Source: Rhodanobacteraceae bacterium (GTDB lineage: Bacteria > Pseudomonadota > Gammaproteobacteria > Xanthomonadales > Rhodanobacteraceae). From it: a DNA stretch of 64,000 nucleotides. The stretch's first letter is position 1. Each line of letters starts with the position of its first letter. The translations under genes and the position numbers were made by a program. The notes under the pieces were generated by a model. That model searched no databases, was not told where the DNA came from, and was given only the letters and a program-made list of their open reading frames with translations. The stretch is taken from positions 1-64,000 of the forward strand of contig SCQS01000017.1 of assembly GCA_004299705.1 (NCBI GenBank), in the 5' to 3' direction. This document shows positions 1-8,215 of the stretch, piece by piece.

Positions 1-102
1 CGGATTTCCTCGCTGCACGACGAAGCACGTGAGACGATGAACGCACTCCAGCGTGAATCCGAACACGACACAACCGAAGCCCCGCTGGCTTTGGTTGCAT
101 GA
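1..102 (+). CDS. C-terminal end of an unidentified protein (partial)
   Basis: An open frame runs from the first base of the window to TGA at 100-102 and gives a 33-residue tail ending APLALVA. An intrinsic terminator follows 7 bases later, which supports this as a real gene end. The rest of the gene is outside the window and the tail is too short to identify. Confidence 0.6.
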   Translation, partial: RISSLHDEARETMNALQRESEHDTTEAPLALVA

Positions 103-108
103 CCATCG

Positions 109-142
109 AACCCCGATCCTTCACAGGATCGGGGTTTCTCTT
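109..142 (+). terminator. Intrinsic terminator of the partial first gene
   Basis: AACCCCGATCC and GGATCGGGGTT pair around a TTCACA loop and are followed by a short T-rich run. Confidence 0.8.
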
Positions 143-165
143 GCCCGCGATTCGGAAATGCGAGG

Positions 166-250
166 GGACAGCTCGCAACACTGGCAGCGGCAGTCCTGCG
201 CTCACCGCGATGAAGCCGACCAATCGGGTCAGGCAACCGGGAGCAAAGCA
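166..250 (+). promoter_or_regulatory. Leader element, degenerate copy
   Basis: GGACAGCTCGCAACA (CGCAACA at 174-180) is followed after about 30 bases by GATGAAGCCGACC instead of the usual GAACC hairpin. A GGGAGC ribosome-binding site precedes ATG at 251. Confidence 0.5.
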
Positions 251-433
251 ATGAAAAAGACCCCATCGAAGAACTGGAACGGCGTGAAGGGGCGTCCGAG
301 CAAGAAGATGCGCCGCACGGTGCATGTTCCGAGCCGCGTGTTGGGGAGTGCCCTGCTTGCAGCCTTCGTGGAAGGCGGGCAGCGGTTGACCCCCGGAATG
401 CGTCGCACCCTCGGGCTCGACGCAGCTCACTGA
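251..433 (+). CDS. Small basic protein, unknown function
   Basis: This 60-residue protein is rich in Lys and Arg in its first half (MKKTPSKNWNGVKGRPSKK) and has a short hydrophobic stretch (VLGSALLAAFVEGG). ATG 251 was chosen over an upstream in-frame ATG because GGGAGC lies just before it and the leader element ends there. It has its own terminator. I do not recognise the family; nucleic-acid binding would fit the charge but is only a guess. Confidence 0.55.
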   Translation: MKKTPSKNWNGVKGRPSKKMRRTVHVPSRVLGSALLAAFVEGGQRLTPGMRRTLGLDAAH

Positions 434-440
434 CAACAGC

Positions 441-474
441 AAGGCCCCGATCCGATAGGTTCGGGGCCTTTCTC
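441..474 (+). terminator. Intrinsic terminator
   Basis: AAGGCCCCGA pairs with TCGGGGCCTT, followed by TCTC. Confidence 0.75.
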
Positions 475-497
475 TATGCCGCCATTTTGCGAGGAAC

Positions 498-528
498 GAA
501 AAAGAACCCCGCCGGAACGGGGTTCTTG
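498..528 (-). terminator. Intrinsic terminator of the 537-944 gene
   Basis: Read on the minus strand, AAGAACCCCG and CGGGGTTCTT pair and a T-rich run follows. Confidence 0.8.
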
Positions 529-536
529 GTGGTGAT

Positions 537-944
537 TCAGTTCGGCGCAGCAGAGAGCCATGCTGTCGAGACAGCCGGTATCTGCGGCTCGTTGCCGTGT
601 GCGTACTCGGTCGCGGCTTCCCACGCTTCATCACGCGATTCCGCCTCGATCTCGATGGGTTCGCTCACCCAGTCTCGCCGTTTCGCCGGATCCAACATCC
701 GGACGTAGATGCAATCCTCGTTGCCGTCGAACAAGTGTTCTTCGACGAAGGCATCATCGGTGCGAAGTCCGCAGAATACGTTGTTCAGCGGCTCGCACCG
801 CGAGGACGGCATCAGCTCGCAGCAATGGGTCGCTTCACCTTCGCAGAACAGATAGGTGCCGAACACCCTGGTGCATGCCGGAGGAAGACCGTTCCAGTAG
901 CGCGTTTCGTCGAACGCGACGGCGCGAAAGAGGTAGGTCTTCAT
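537..944 (-). CDS. Hypothetical protein, 135 aa
   Basis: The protein is Cys-containing and acidic (MKTYLFRAVAFDETRYW...), with no signal peptide or membrane segment. ATG 944 overlaps the TGA of the 25-codon ORF upstream (ATGA), so translation is probably coupled to it. A terminator follows. The N-terminal opening MKTYLFRAVAF resembles small accessory-replicon proteins with a mixed alpha/beta fold, but no family is recognised. Confidence 0.6.
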   Translation of the reverse strand: MKTYLFRAVAFDETRYWNGLPPACTRVFGTYLFCEGEATHCCELMPSSRCEPLNNVFCGLRTDDAFVEEHLFDGNEDCIYVRMLDPAKRRDWVSEPIEIEAESRDEAWEAATEYAHGNEPQIPAVSTAWLSAAPN

Positions 945-1018
945 GGGGCGCCGCCCACACCGCACCACGTCGCCACGGCCTCATAGGCCGCGCCGAGCAG
1001 GCTCGTTGATGTATCCAT
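941..1018 (-). CDS. 25-aa ORF translationally coupled to the next gene
   Basis: ATG 1018 to TGA 941 encodes MDTSTSLLGAAYEAVATWCG and five more residues. It follows a complete leader element with AGAAGG as ribosome-binding site, and its stop overlaps the next start as ATGA. The leader position suggests this short ORF is the first translated unit of the operon. It could be a coupling or attenuating leader peptide or a micro-protein. Confidence 0.5.
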   Translation of the reverse strand: MDTSTSLLGAAYEAVATWCGVGGAP

Positions 1019-1104
1019 AGTTGAACCCTTCTGGGTACCGGCGGATGCCGGGTTCGAAGGGAAGGGCCGGGCGGAGCGCCGCAGCGTGTTGCGTGGACTT
1101 GCTA
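1019..1104 (-). promoter_or_regulatory. Leader element upstream of the 1018 ORF
   Basis: On the minus strand: AGTAGCAAGTCCACGCAACA, 31 bases, then GAACC with hairpin arms CCGGC/GCCGG (1037-1055), then AGAAGG. Confidence 0.8.
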
Positions 1105-1278
1105 CTCGGTCGCCGCGGTCACGACGGGTTGTCGCACGCACGTGGCCACGGCTCGACGCGGTCGCGGCCGTTGGCCACCACGGTCGAGCTCAACCAGCCT
1201 TCGGATTCGCCTCGGCGACGACTGGGCTCACCGCACCAGGCGGCATCCGGTCGGAAGTCGCGCGCCCGCCGATGTCGT
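1105..1278. other. Gene-free spacer between two divergent leader elements
   Basis: Together with the two leader modules this makes a 342-base stretch without a gene between 1018 and ssb. I see no terminator, credible ORF or sigma-70-like promoter in the spacer. It is GC-rich throughout. Confidence 0.5.
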
Positions 1279-1360
1279 GGTCACACATCGCAACGCTGCC
1301 GGGGCCGCGAGACGGGCTTGCGGTTGTGAACCCGGCATCCCGCCGGCAAGGAGCCATAAC
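1279..1360 (+). promoter_or_regulatory. Leader element upstream of ssb
   Basis: CGCAACG at 1289-1295, 32 bases, then GAACC at 1328 with hairpin CCGGC-ATCCC-GCCGG, then AAGGAG 8 bases before ATG 1361. Confidence 0.85.
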
Positions 1361-1903
1361 ATGGCACGTGGTATCAACAAGGTCATTCTGATCGGGAACC
1401 TGGGCGCGGACCCGGACGTGCGTTACAGCGCAGCCGGCACACCGGCTTGCACCGTCAGCGTGGCGACCAACGAAAGTTGGAAAGACAAGCAGACGGGTGA
1501 GTTGCAGGAACGCACCGAATGGCACCGGGTCAAGTTCTTCGGGAAGCTCGCGGAGATCGCGGGCGAATACCTGAAGAAGGGCCAGCAGGTGTACATCGAA
1601 GGCTCGATCCGTTCCAGCAAGTACACCGACAAGGACGGCATCGAACGCTGGAGCACCGACATCATCGCCAACGTCATGCAGATGCTTGGTGGTGGGGCGT
1701 CCGAAGGTGCCGCGCCGGCGCAAGCGCCGGCCCAGAACCGCGGGCAGCAGCCCTCCGGTCGCCAGCAGGCGCCGGCGCAGTCGCAGCCGCAGCGCGCGCG
1801 GGGTCGTTCCTTCCCGGGAGCCGGACAGGCGCCTGCACAGGAACCTGCTCCGGCAATGGCCGGCGGTGACGGTGGTTACGAAGACGATGACATCCCGTTC
1901 TGA
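1361..1903 (+). CDS. ssb: Single-stranded DNA-binding protein
   Basis: This 180-residue SSB coats single-stranded DNA during replication, repair and conjugative transfer. The N-terminal OB fold (residues 1-112) opens with [22 protein letters not shown] and has the usual WHRV and YIEG strands. A Gln/Ala/Pro-rich linker follows, and the acidic tip ends DDDIPF, the tail that recruits partner proteins, so the gene is complete. The start is fixed by AAGGAG and the leader hairpin. Plasmid copies of ssb help the incoming strand and limit SOS induction; that this one does so is inference. It is monocistronic, with its own terminator. Confidence 0.97.
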   Translation: MARGINKVILIGNLGADPDVRYSAAGTPACTVSVATNESWKDKQTGELQERTEWHRVKFFGKLAEIAGEYLKKGQQVYIEGSIRSSKYTDKDGIERWSTDIIANVMQMLGGGASEGAAPAQAPAQNRGQQPSGRQQAPAQSQPQRARGRSFPGAGQAPAQEPAPAMAGGDGGYEDDDIPF

Positions 1904-1970
1904 AATATAAGTCATTGATAACAAAGACATTTCTAGCAGAATGTCGGCAGGATCAGTGACGCAGAAACAG

Positions 1971-2006
1971 AGCAGCTTCCGAGTGATCGGAAGCTGCTTT
2001 TTTGTT
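1971..2006 (+). terminator. Intrinsic terminator of ssb
   Basis: AGCAGCTTCC pairs with GGAAGCTGCT, followed by T6GTTTG. Confidence 0.9.
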
Positions 2007-2063
2007 TGTTGTCGACACGATGTTCGGCGCGCTACGCAGGTGCGCATCAAGGGTCGTTGGACA

Positions 2064-2097
2064 GAAAAAGGCAGCCGCGCGGAGCGACTGCCTTTTG
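2064..2097 (-). terminator. Intrinsic terminator of the 2117-3031 gene
   Basis: Read on the minus strand, AAAAGGCAGTCG and the complementary GGCTGCCTTTTT form the stem and a T-run. Confidence 0.8.
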
Positions 2098-2116
2098 AGT
2101 TTCCTGTGAGCGCCTG

Positions 2117-3031
2117 TCAGCGCGTTTCCGCGAGGTCCTCGCGCGCCAGCGCGATTGCGCCCGCGCTACTGTCGAGGTTCCGCAGCTTCTCGCACTCGAG
2201 CGTCGACAGCCCTTGTGTCACGAGACTGCCCTGCAGGTAGCCGAGCCAGCGGCACGCCTTCGTCTCGGAATCGAGCTTTCGGTCCGCGAGCTGGTCGGCC
2301 ATCCACCGAAGGTGATTCTTGCCGACACCGTCCCCGCGTACCGGCAGCGCGTCACGGAGGATTTCGCTGGCGATCTGCCTGCCGCACACGCTTGCGCGGT
2401 CGATCCATGAGGGGTCGCTTGGGTCCGCGAGCTGGGCCGACGGCGCCGCAGCCGCGGTGATCGCCGCGATTCCCTCGCCGATGCGCCGATCGACTTCGCG
2501 ACCAGACTCTGGCAGGTCCTCCCACGGCAACAGCCACGACGACTTCGGGTTGGGCTGCTCCATCGCCCACTCGATCCAGATGCGCCGGACTTCCCGACCA
2601 AGGGTGTCGCGGTCGGCAACCGTCACGGCTCCGGCCGTCTTCACGCTCGAAGCCAGGAGTACGACCTCGTGCTGCATGTGCTGGAACAGATCGGTTCCGT
2701 GGCTGTCCTGCTTCTCGGCGAAGTACCTGACCCCGCGTGCGCAAATGCGCCATAGGATCTCGAGCTGCGCACCGAGTTCGCCAGGCACCGCTTCGAGCCC
2801 AAGGATGGGATCGTCCGGCTGCCCCGCGTCGCCGTCCACGCAGCTTGAACCATCGGCAGGGATCGCGATCTCCGGGCCCTGCTCAACGCAGCAATCCCGG
2901 TTGATCGCGCCGATCTTCGCGAGCGCCGCGGCGAGCGCGTATTTGTCGCGACCCTCGCTGGACTGCATACGGACGGCATGTTTCTCGTCTGGCGACTTGG
3001 CGGCGCCAGCGTCGCCATTTTGTTCGCTCAT
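2117..3031 (-). CDS. Hypothetical protein, 304 aa
   Basis: A soluble, mainly helical protein with an acidic N-terminal region (residues 1-80) and a Trp-rich middle (RRIWIEWAMEQPNPKSSWLLPWEDLPE). No signal peptide, membrane segment or catalytic motif stands out. A GTG lies in frame directly before ATG 3031; the ATG is preferred given GAAGGAATAG upstream. It is a single-gene unit with its own leader and terminator. No family is recognised. Confidence 0.7.
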   Translation of the reverse strand: MSEQNGDAGAAKSPDEKHAVRMQSSEGRDKYALAAALAKIGAINRDCCVEQGPEIAIPADGSSCVDGDAGQPDDPILGLEAVPGELGAQLEILWRICARGVRYFAEKQDSHGTDLFQHMQHEVVLLASSVKTAGAVTVADRDTLGREVRRIWIEWAMEQPNPKSSWLLPWEDLPESGREVDRRIGEGIAAITAAAAPSAQLADPSDPSWIDRASVCGRQIASEILRDALPVRGDGVGKNHLRWMADQLADRKLDSETKACRWLGYLQGSLVTQGLSTLECEKLRNLDSSAGAIALAREDLAETR

Positions 3032-3119
3032 CACACTATTCCTTCGGTTTCCGCGCTATCGCGGGGTTCGGTCAGGCTGGGTGACCAGGCTCGCCGCGGG
3101 GTGTTGCGGGCGATTACTA
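3032..3119 (-). promoter_or_regulatory. Leader element upstream of the 3031 gene
   Basis: TAGTAATCGCCCGCAACA (CGCAACA complement at 3102-3108), 32 bases, then GAACC with stem CCGCG-ATAG-CGCGG and GAAGGA. Confidence 0.85.
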
Positions 3120-3141
3120 GGAATGGAGTGAGTCGCGTCAG

Positions 3142-3396
3142 TTACGCATGGAGAGAGCCAGCCTTGACCCAGCGCCTCACGGCCATCTCGCAGCCAAGCC
3201 CAAGACAAACACCATTGGCCATGCATTTGTGCGTGGCCCTGCGGCCGCACCCGCACGCACAACGTCGCCGTGATGTCGATTCCACTGGCATCATGTAGCG
3301 GACGTGTTCGTCAGAACCGACGCTACCCCAGCCAGCGGTCCCGCCGCGCATTGCCGCTGAACGTTCGGGTGGTGCCAATTCGTTGAGGTCCACCAT
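3142..3396 (-). CDS. Small Cys-rich protein, last gene of the helicase operon
   Basis: This 84-residue protein has a compact Cys cluster (RRRCACGCGRRATHKC, then CLGLGC) typical of a small metal-binding knuckle. ATG 3396 shares its A with the TAA of the Lar-like gene and GGAGGGGCG lies just upstream, so it is translated as the seventh gene of the overlapping operon. The function is not known. Confidence 0.65.
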   Translation of the reverse strand: MVDLNELAPPERSAAMRGGTAGWGSVGSDEHVRYMMPVESTSRRRCACGCGRRATHKCMANGVCLGLGCEMAVRRWVKAGSLHA

Positions 3397-3728
3397 TACG
3401 CCCCTCCGAACTCGGTATTGAGTATCTGCGCAATCCTGCGCAGCTTCCACGCCGCATTCTGGTGCGTGCTGCGACGATTCCACAGCCGAATTGCGTGACG
3501 CTCCACGGCCTCGATAGGGCGCTCGATATTGGTGTCCTCAACGGTAGGGCCACCTGCACCGCAACGTGTGCAAACGACGCAGGCGTACGCGCCGATACCC
3601 GAGCCTTCATGGTATGCCTCGGCCGAAAGCAGCCTTGCTTCACCGTCGCAGTGGGGGCACGGCAGCATTGCGCGCCAGCTTTGCGGCGGACGCACGGGCT
3701 TCGGCACGGAGCGCAATCGGATGTTCAC
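3396..3728 (-). CDS. Lar-like zinc-ribbon protein (restriction alleviation family)
   Basis: A 110-residue protein with the Lar family layout: LPCPHCDGEARL, then about 27 residues on CTRCGAGGP, then the AIRLWNRR signature. The four cysteines should hold one zinc. Phage and prophage Lar proteins modulate type I restriction-modification; the Lar assignment here rests on the pattern. ATG 3728 overlaps the helicase stop as ATGA. Its place behind a methyltransferase, nuclease and helicase fits a role in handling DNA modification. Confidence 0.7.
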   Translation of the reverse strand: MNIRLRSVPKPVRPPQSWRAMLPCPHCDGEARLLSAEAYHEGSGIGAYACVVCTRCGAGGPTVEDTNIERPIEAVERHAIRLWNRRSTHQNAAWKLRRIAQILNTEFGGA

Positions 3729-5488
3729 GCCGGTTCCAGTTCGGGCTCGCGCAACGGCGTGATTGTCCCTGGAGTCGCCACGGGTTCACCATGCGCGGCC
3801 AGGTACTGCGCGGCGAGCAGGCGGATCGCGTTCTCGCCAACGTCAACGCGTTCGGCCATCCCAAGTGAAGGATTGCGGACCCCCTCGATCTGCTCCCGCT
3901 TGATGCCTAGCACGTCGGAAACGATCGGGTCGCTCCCTTCGGCGGAAAGGAGGAAGTACGCCATGACCGGCTTCAACTGCCCATCGCGCAGGACTCGGCC
4001 GATGCACTGCTCGATCACACCAGGTGACCAGTCGAGCTCGCCGAACACCGCCGTCGAGCAGACACCCTGCAGGCCGTCAATTCCTGCACCGCTGCGCAGC
4101 GAGATGATGAGCACCTTGCTCCGGCCTTCGCAAAATGCGTCTTTCGCAGCCTGCTTTTGCGCGGGGCTCTCGCTGCCGGTGTAGAGGACTGGGTTGAGGT
4201 CTTTTAGCAACTCCATCCAGATGGAGTACACCTCGCGGTGCCAGCCGAACAGGACCACCGGCTCGCCTGACTCAACCAGCATCCGAACGAAATCTGCGAC
4301 GTAGGGCGCCTTGGCAATACCCGTGGCCTGGCGCATCAACATGTCGAATTCGGCGGACGCGTGCATCTTCTCGCCGCGGTAGCGCTCGTTGTTCGCAACG
4401 ATCACGCGCGCAAGCGCCATCGCGTCAGACCGGACGTTGGCAATGACGTCCGTGTTGGCTTCGATCTCATAGCCGACCTTGGTGAGGCCAGGCAGCTCGC
4501 GTCCAACGTCCGCGCGCGTGCGCCGCAGCATGATGCCCTCGCGGCGCAAATAGGCACCGAACTCCTTGGAATCCTTCAGGCGCTGTTTCTCTCCCGGCGC
4601 GGCGGTGCACCATTCACGGATGAACTCGTCGTAGGTGCCGAGGCAGCCAGGAATGAGCACATCGACGACGTGAAAGAACTCCGACCCGTAGTTGTAGATC
4701 GGCGTGGCACTCAGTCCCATCCGCGACAATGCGCCAGCGGCGAGGTGCTGTGCTGCAGAGTTGATTTGCGTTCCGGGATGCCGAAGGGCCTGGCACTCGT
4801 CGAAGATCACGAACTTCGTCAGCGGCTTCAGAACTTCGGCCCAGCCGCGCAGCTTGTGGTAATTGATGACAATGACATCCGGCAGGCGGTCAGTCCAGAG
4901 GTCATGGATGCGCTGGCGCGGCGACTTGATAAGCGAGTAGGGCTTGCCAGACCTGATGACATGCACGCGCAAGTCAGGCGCGAAGCGGCGCAGGTAGCCG
5001 GCCCACTGACCAGGCAACTGCGTGTCGCACACTACGACGGCCGGAAGGCGGCCGGGGTGCAGCGCCGCGGCGATCGCTGATACCGACTTTCCAAGACCCA
5101 CATCGTCAGCCAGGAGCAGCCCACCCCGGATTGCCACCATCTCGGCAGCCACCAACTGATAGTCCCGCGCAGGAACCGCCATTGACACGTTGGTGGGCGG
5201 GTGGCGGAGCGCGAGCAGGTCCTCAACGGACTGCTCCATGGCGGCATGCTCGCCGGCGAGTCTGTTAAGGTCCTTTCGGGATTTCGCGGTAAGGCCCATC
5301 GGGTACCGCGCGAGAAACCACGCAAGGTCGCGGCTGTTCTCCGGCGTATCGCTGATCGCGATCATGTCCGCAGCGCGTTGCGGCGCGCGCGCGAAGACGC
5401 GCTTCAGCCTGCTCCGGACGTGAGGCTCGCACCGGATAATCCAGTAATCGCCCTCATGCTCGACGGTCCCGTATTGCTTCACAGGCAT
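3725..5488 (-). CDS. SNF2-type SF2 helicase
   Basis: This 587-residue ATP-dependent translocase has motif I ADDVGLGKS near residue 130, motif II DECQ in place of DEAH, motif III LSATP, and motif VI QCIGRVLRDGQ near the C-terminus, in the order of SNF2/RapA-like enzymes. The N-terminal 100 residues resemble the HARP-like region of phage SNF2 helicases, but that is a weak match. The start overlaps the PD-(D/E)XK nuclease gene by 10 bases and the stop overlaps the Lar-like gene (ATGA). Helicase-nuclease pairs of this kind are common in phage replication modules; a role in replication, recombination or defence is open. Confidence 0.88.
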   Translation of the reverse strand: MPVKQYGTVEHEGDYWIIRCEPHVRSRLKRVFARAPQRAADMIAISDTPENSRDLAWFLARYPMGLTAKSRKDLNRLAGEHAAMEQSVEDLLALRHPPTNVSMAVPARDYQLVAAEMVAIRGGLLLADDVGLGKSVSAIAAALHPGRLPAVVVCDTQLPGQWAGYLRRFAPDLRVHVIRSGKPYSLIKSPRQRIHDLWTDRLPDVIVINYHKLRGWAEVLKPLTKFVIFDECQALRHPGTQINSAAQHLAAGALSRMGLSATPIYNYGSEFFHVVDVLIPGCLGTYDEFIREWCTAAPGEKQRLKDSKEFGAYLRREGIMLRRTRADVGRELPGLTKVGYEIEANTDVIANVRSDAMALARVIVANNERYRGEKMHASAEFDMLMRQATGIAKAPYVADFVRMLVESGEPVVLFGWHREVYSIWMELLKDLNPVLYTGSESPAQKQAAKDAFCEGRSKVLIISLRSGAGIDGLQGVCSTAVFGELDWSPGVIEQCIGRVLRDGQLKPVMAYFLLSAEGSDPIVSDVLGIKREQIEGVRNPSLGMAERVDVGENAIRLLAAQYLAAHGEPVATPGTITPLREPELEPA

Positions 5489-5931
5489 TGCCTCGGCAGG
5501 AAGACCATCGCAAAGGGCTTACCGCCCATGAGCGGCCGACTGACAAGACCACGGCGGGCCCAGCTCACCGAGGCGGCGAGCACGATGCCGCGCACGGCGT
5601 CGAGCGCGCTGTACCGCTCGCATTGCCTGAGCGCCGCCGAAAGGGAACCATCCACCTTGACCTCGACGAGCAAGCCGTCCGCGAGCATCAGGTCGGCGCG
5701 ATTCTTGCGATCGAGGATCAGTTCGCGCGTGACCGTCTCGCCGGCGTCTGCCAGGACCTTCGCGACGGCTTCCTGGAGCTGGTATTCGTCGCCGAACAGG
5801 TAACGGAATCCGGCCATCAGGTTCGCTATGCGGCGCACCCTGAAATCGAGCAGCTCCACCGTGGTTCGCGCTTCCGCACCACCGGACATGTCGTATGCGT
5901 TCTCGCCGGCGCGCAAGGCGTCCACGCTCAC
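5479..5931 (-). CDS. PD-(D/E)XK nuclease-like protein
   Basis: About 150 residues. The core is YQLQEAVAKVLADAG, RADLMLADGLLVEVKVDG and a following helix (AALRQCERYSAL), which fits the E...D...ExK pattern of small PD-(D/E)XK endonucleases. GTG 5931 was chosen because it overlaps the ASCH gene stop as GTGA, like its neighbours. The downstream helicase overlaps by 10 bases, so nuclease and helicase are probably made together. The substrate is unknown. Confidence 0.72.
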   Translation of the reverse strand: MSVDALRAGENAYDMSGGAEARTTVELLDFRVRRIANLMAGFRYLFGDEYQLQEAVAKVLADAGETVTRELILDRKNRADLMLADGLLVEVKVDGSLSAALRQCERYSALDAVRGIVLAASVSWARRGLVSRPLMGGKPFAMVFLPRQCL

Positions 5932-6356
5932 GCCACCTGCAGCATCGAGTCTGGAACCTCGAAGAAACCCAAGGCGCCCTTGTACGGAATCATGCGTGGC
6001 AACGCAGTCTGGTTTGCCAGCACGAATCCGAACGGACCGAAGAACCATGGGCTGTCCATGTCGGACACGCAATCGACGACGGTGGCGCTGCCAACGAGGC
6101 CACCGAGGTCGAACACTTCCGGCAGTTCGATTTCGGGGAAGCGCGCGCGGACGAAAGCTAGGTCCTCGCGTTGCTCGCGTCCCCACTTCTTGCCGGCGTG
6201 AATCAGCAACGGGCCGCGGAACCGCGTTGCCCATCTGCGGTTCTCTACCGGTTTGATGAGACCGCCAGCGCGGAGTGCATCGCGCGCCACAGGGTCCGTG
6301 ACATCCGGCCGAAGTATCAACCACGCCCAGGGCTGCAGGATCGAAAGGGCCTTCAT
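5928..6356 (-). CDS. ASCH-domain protein
   Basis: The 142-residue protein begins MKALSILQPWAWLI and continues with VENRRWATRFRGPLLIHAGKKW, the signature of the ASCH fold (a PUA-like RNA or nucleotide-binding domain). Phage and plasmid ASCH proteins often sit beside DNA methyltransferases, as here. ATG 6356 overlaps the methyltransferase stop (ATGA). The function is likely RNA or modified-base recognition; the ligand is not known. Confidence 0.85.
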   Translation of the reverse strand: MKALSILQPWAWLILRPDVTDPVARDALRAGGLIKPVENRRWATRFRGPLLIHAGKKWGREQREDLAFVRARFPEIELPEVFDLGGLVGSATVVDCVSDMDSPWFFGPFGFVLANQTALPRMIPYKGALGFFEVPDSMLQVA

Positions 6357-7627
6357 GCAACCGCTCCAGCGGCTACCCGCTGCCGCGGCCAAGCCTCGAT
6401 CATCTCGGGCATGTTGAAGCCTTCGCACTCACGGAAGCGCTCCGCTCCGCCGCGCGCATAATCAAGCACGCGCTCGGCGACAAGCCATCGCCGCCCATTC
6501 CGCTCAGCGGCCATGCCGGTGGTGACCCTTCCGCCGAAGGGATCCACGACAAGATCACCGACGTCGGACAAGAAGCGCACAAGGAAGTCAGGTATCGACA
6601 ATGGCCACATCGCACCGTGGACGGGTAGCCCGAGTTCGCGCGCATCGCGCCGATACTTATTGGCGTCTTGGCAGAAGTGCCCGCGCGTCAGGACGTTTTT
6701 CGGAATGCGCCCCACTGTCGGCTTGCCGAAGCGGCCGGGGTGCAATCGGTACGCGCCGTCGGAGTAGCACGCTTCGCGGCTCGTTCCGCCCTTTTCGAGC
6801 AAACGCAGGTGGCGCTCGGTGTGCTGCTCGAGCACGCGGCGGTTGTCAGACTTCACCTTTAGCGGATCGACCGCAAACCAATAGATCGGCTCGTATCCGA
6901 CATTGAGTTGGACGCGTTTCAGACTGGACCACTGCACTGGCCCTGGCGGCTTGGATGGATTCGACCACACGAGCCGATCCATCAGCGACAGGCCGAGCTT
7001 GTCGTGTAGCGCGAGCACAAGGCGCTCGCAGTACATCGACCGGGATGGTTCTCTCGCGACAAATATGTCGTTGCTCACGTTTAGGCACAGAGACGCGTCC
7101 GCTGCCATGTGGCGCACGATCGGCTCAAGCGCGCGCACGATGAAGTCCACGTACTCGGCTTCCGAGGGACCGCCGTACGCGCGCGCCTTCGCCAAGGGAT
7201 ACGGCGGGGAGGTCACGCACAGGGTGATCGGCTCGCCAAGGTTACGGAAAATATCGTGGCAGTCGCCCCACACCGCGACGCCGAGCTTCGTCGAGAACGC
7301 AACCAGCCGCACGCCGGCAATCGCTTCGTGCAAGCCGCGCTTGTTGGTGTCCATCAGGCGCCACACGCCACGCGCGCCATCACGCTCGATGACGCCCATG
7401 TGCTTGAGCGTTTGCTGGTGCCAGCGAATAGCGCGCTTCAGCACGCTGTGACGCTGGCCAGAAGCCCCGATCGGCACGCGCTCATCGAGCCGGCCATCCG
7501 GGATGTTCGCGCGCTCGGCGACTTGCTGGTAGAGGTCCTCGTTGCTCAAGCACGTATCACCAGCGTCCGCGTAAACGCCGGCGACGCTGGCGAACAAGTC
7601 ATATTGACCGGCGCGATCCTCGCTCAC
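6353..7627 (-). CDS. DNA methyltransferase, beta class (N4-cytosine or N6-adenine)
   Basis: A 424-residue S-adenosylmethionine-dependent DNA methyltransferase. Motif IV TSPPYP precedes motif I VVDPFGGRVTTG, the circular order of the beta class; TSPPY favours N4-cytosine. The first 110 residues (LYQQVAERANIP... to RGVWRL) look like a winged-helix domain, often used for target recognition. No restriction endonuclease gene with a matching specificity is visible, but the same operon contains an ASCH protein, a PD-(D/E)XK nuclease and a helicase, so this may be one multi-gene modification or restriction locus. Starts and stops overlap with both neighbours. Confidence 0.9.
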   Translation of the reverse strand: MSEDRAGQYDLFASVAGVYADAGDTCLSNEDLYQQVAERANIPDGRLDERVPIGASGQRHSVLKRAIRWHQQTLKHMGVIERDGARGVWRLMDTNKRGLHEAIAGVRLVAFSTKLGVAVWGDCHDIFRNLGEPITLCVTSPPYPLAKARAYGGPSEAEYVDFIVRALEPIVRHMAADASLCLNVSNDIFVAREPSRSMYCERLVLALHDKLGLSLMDRLVWSNPSKPPGPVQWSSLKRVQLNVGYEPIYWFAVDPLKVKSDNRRVLEQHTERHLRLLEKGGTSREACYSDGAYRLHPGRFGKPTVGRIPKNVLTRGHFCQDANKYRRDARELGLPVHGAMWPLSIPDFLVRFLSDVGDLVVDPFGGRVTTGMAAERNGRRWLVAERVLDYARGGAERFRECEGFNMPEMIEAWPRQRVAAGAVA

Positions 7628-8175
7628 GAGTGGGTGACCGCCGCAGTCGATACTTCGTCGGTTTCGCCATGGAACGTCGACTCAACGAGCTCGGCGAGAT
7701 CGCTGCGGCCCGGGCACATGCGCACGTCGGTACCGCTGATCGCGCAGTGCCAGTTGTAAAGCGCGGCCGCCGTGGAGATGCAGTGGTGTTTCGCTTTCTC
7801 GATGTTCCCTGCAACCGCCGCATGGAGCGCCTTGCCGGCGAGATAGCCGACGAGCCAAAACCAATCGGCGGGGCGCTTCGCGCGATCGTGCGATGTACCC
7901 CACCGGATGACCTGATGCACTGCTTCGATGTGGGCCGCGCGCAGGAACGCCTCGATTTCCGGGTGGTTGATGAGGCCGCGCAGTCGGCGAACTTCCGCCT
8001 CGGCCTCCGCCCGAACGAGGATTGTGGCATCGACGCCGGACTTTGCTTTCGATGCCAGTGCTTCGTCGATGATGCGACAGCACCGGACCATGGCTGGATC
8101 GTCGGACACCCGTACTGCAATTTGCCCAAGTCCGGCGCGAATCTCTGCGAGTGTGGTATCAGCGTGCTCGATCAC
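7624..8175 (-). CDS. Hypothetical protein, first overlapping gene of the methyltransferase operon
   Basis: This 183-residue helical protein has no recognised family. GTG 8175 is preferred: AGGAGGG lies 8 bases upstream, and an ATG a few bases earlier is out of frame. Its stop overlaps the methyltransferase start (ATGA). It lies 40 bases behind the DsbC-like gene and may share its transcript. Confidence 0.6.
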   Translation of the reverse strand: MIEHADTTLAEIRAGLGQIAVRVSDDPAMVRCCRIIDEALASKAKSGVDATILVRAEAEAEVRRLRGLINHPEIEAFLRAAHIEAVHQVIRWGTSHDRAKRPADWFWLVGYLAGKALHAAVAGNIEKAKHHCISTAAALYNWHCAISGTDVRMCPGRSDLAELVESTFHGETDEVSTAAVTHS

Positions 8176-8215
8176 AGCGCATTCCCTCCTGTCTGGAGAC
8201 CATGTGTCTCGTTGC

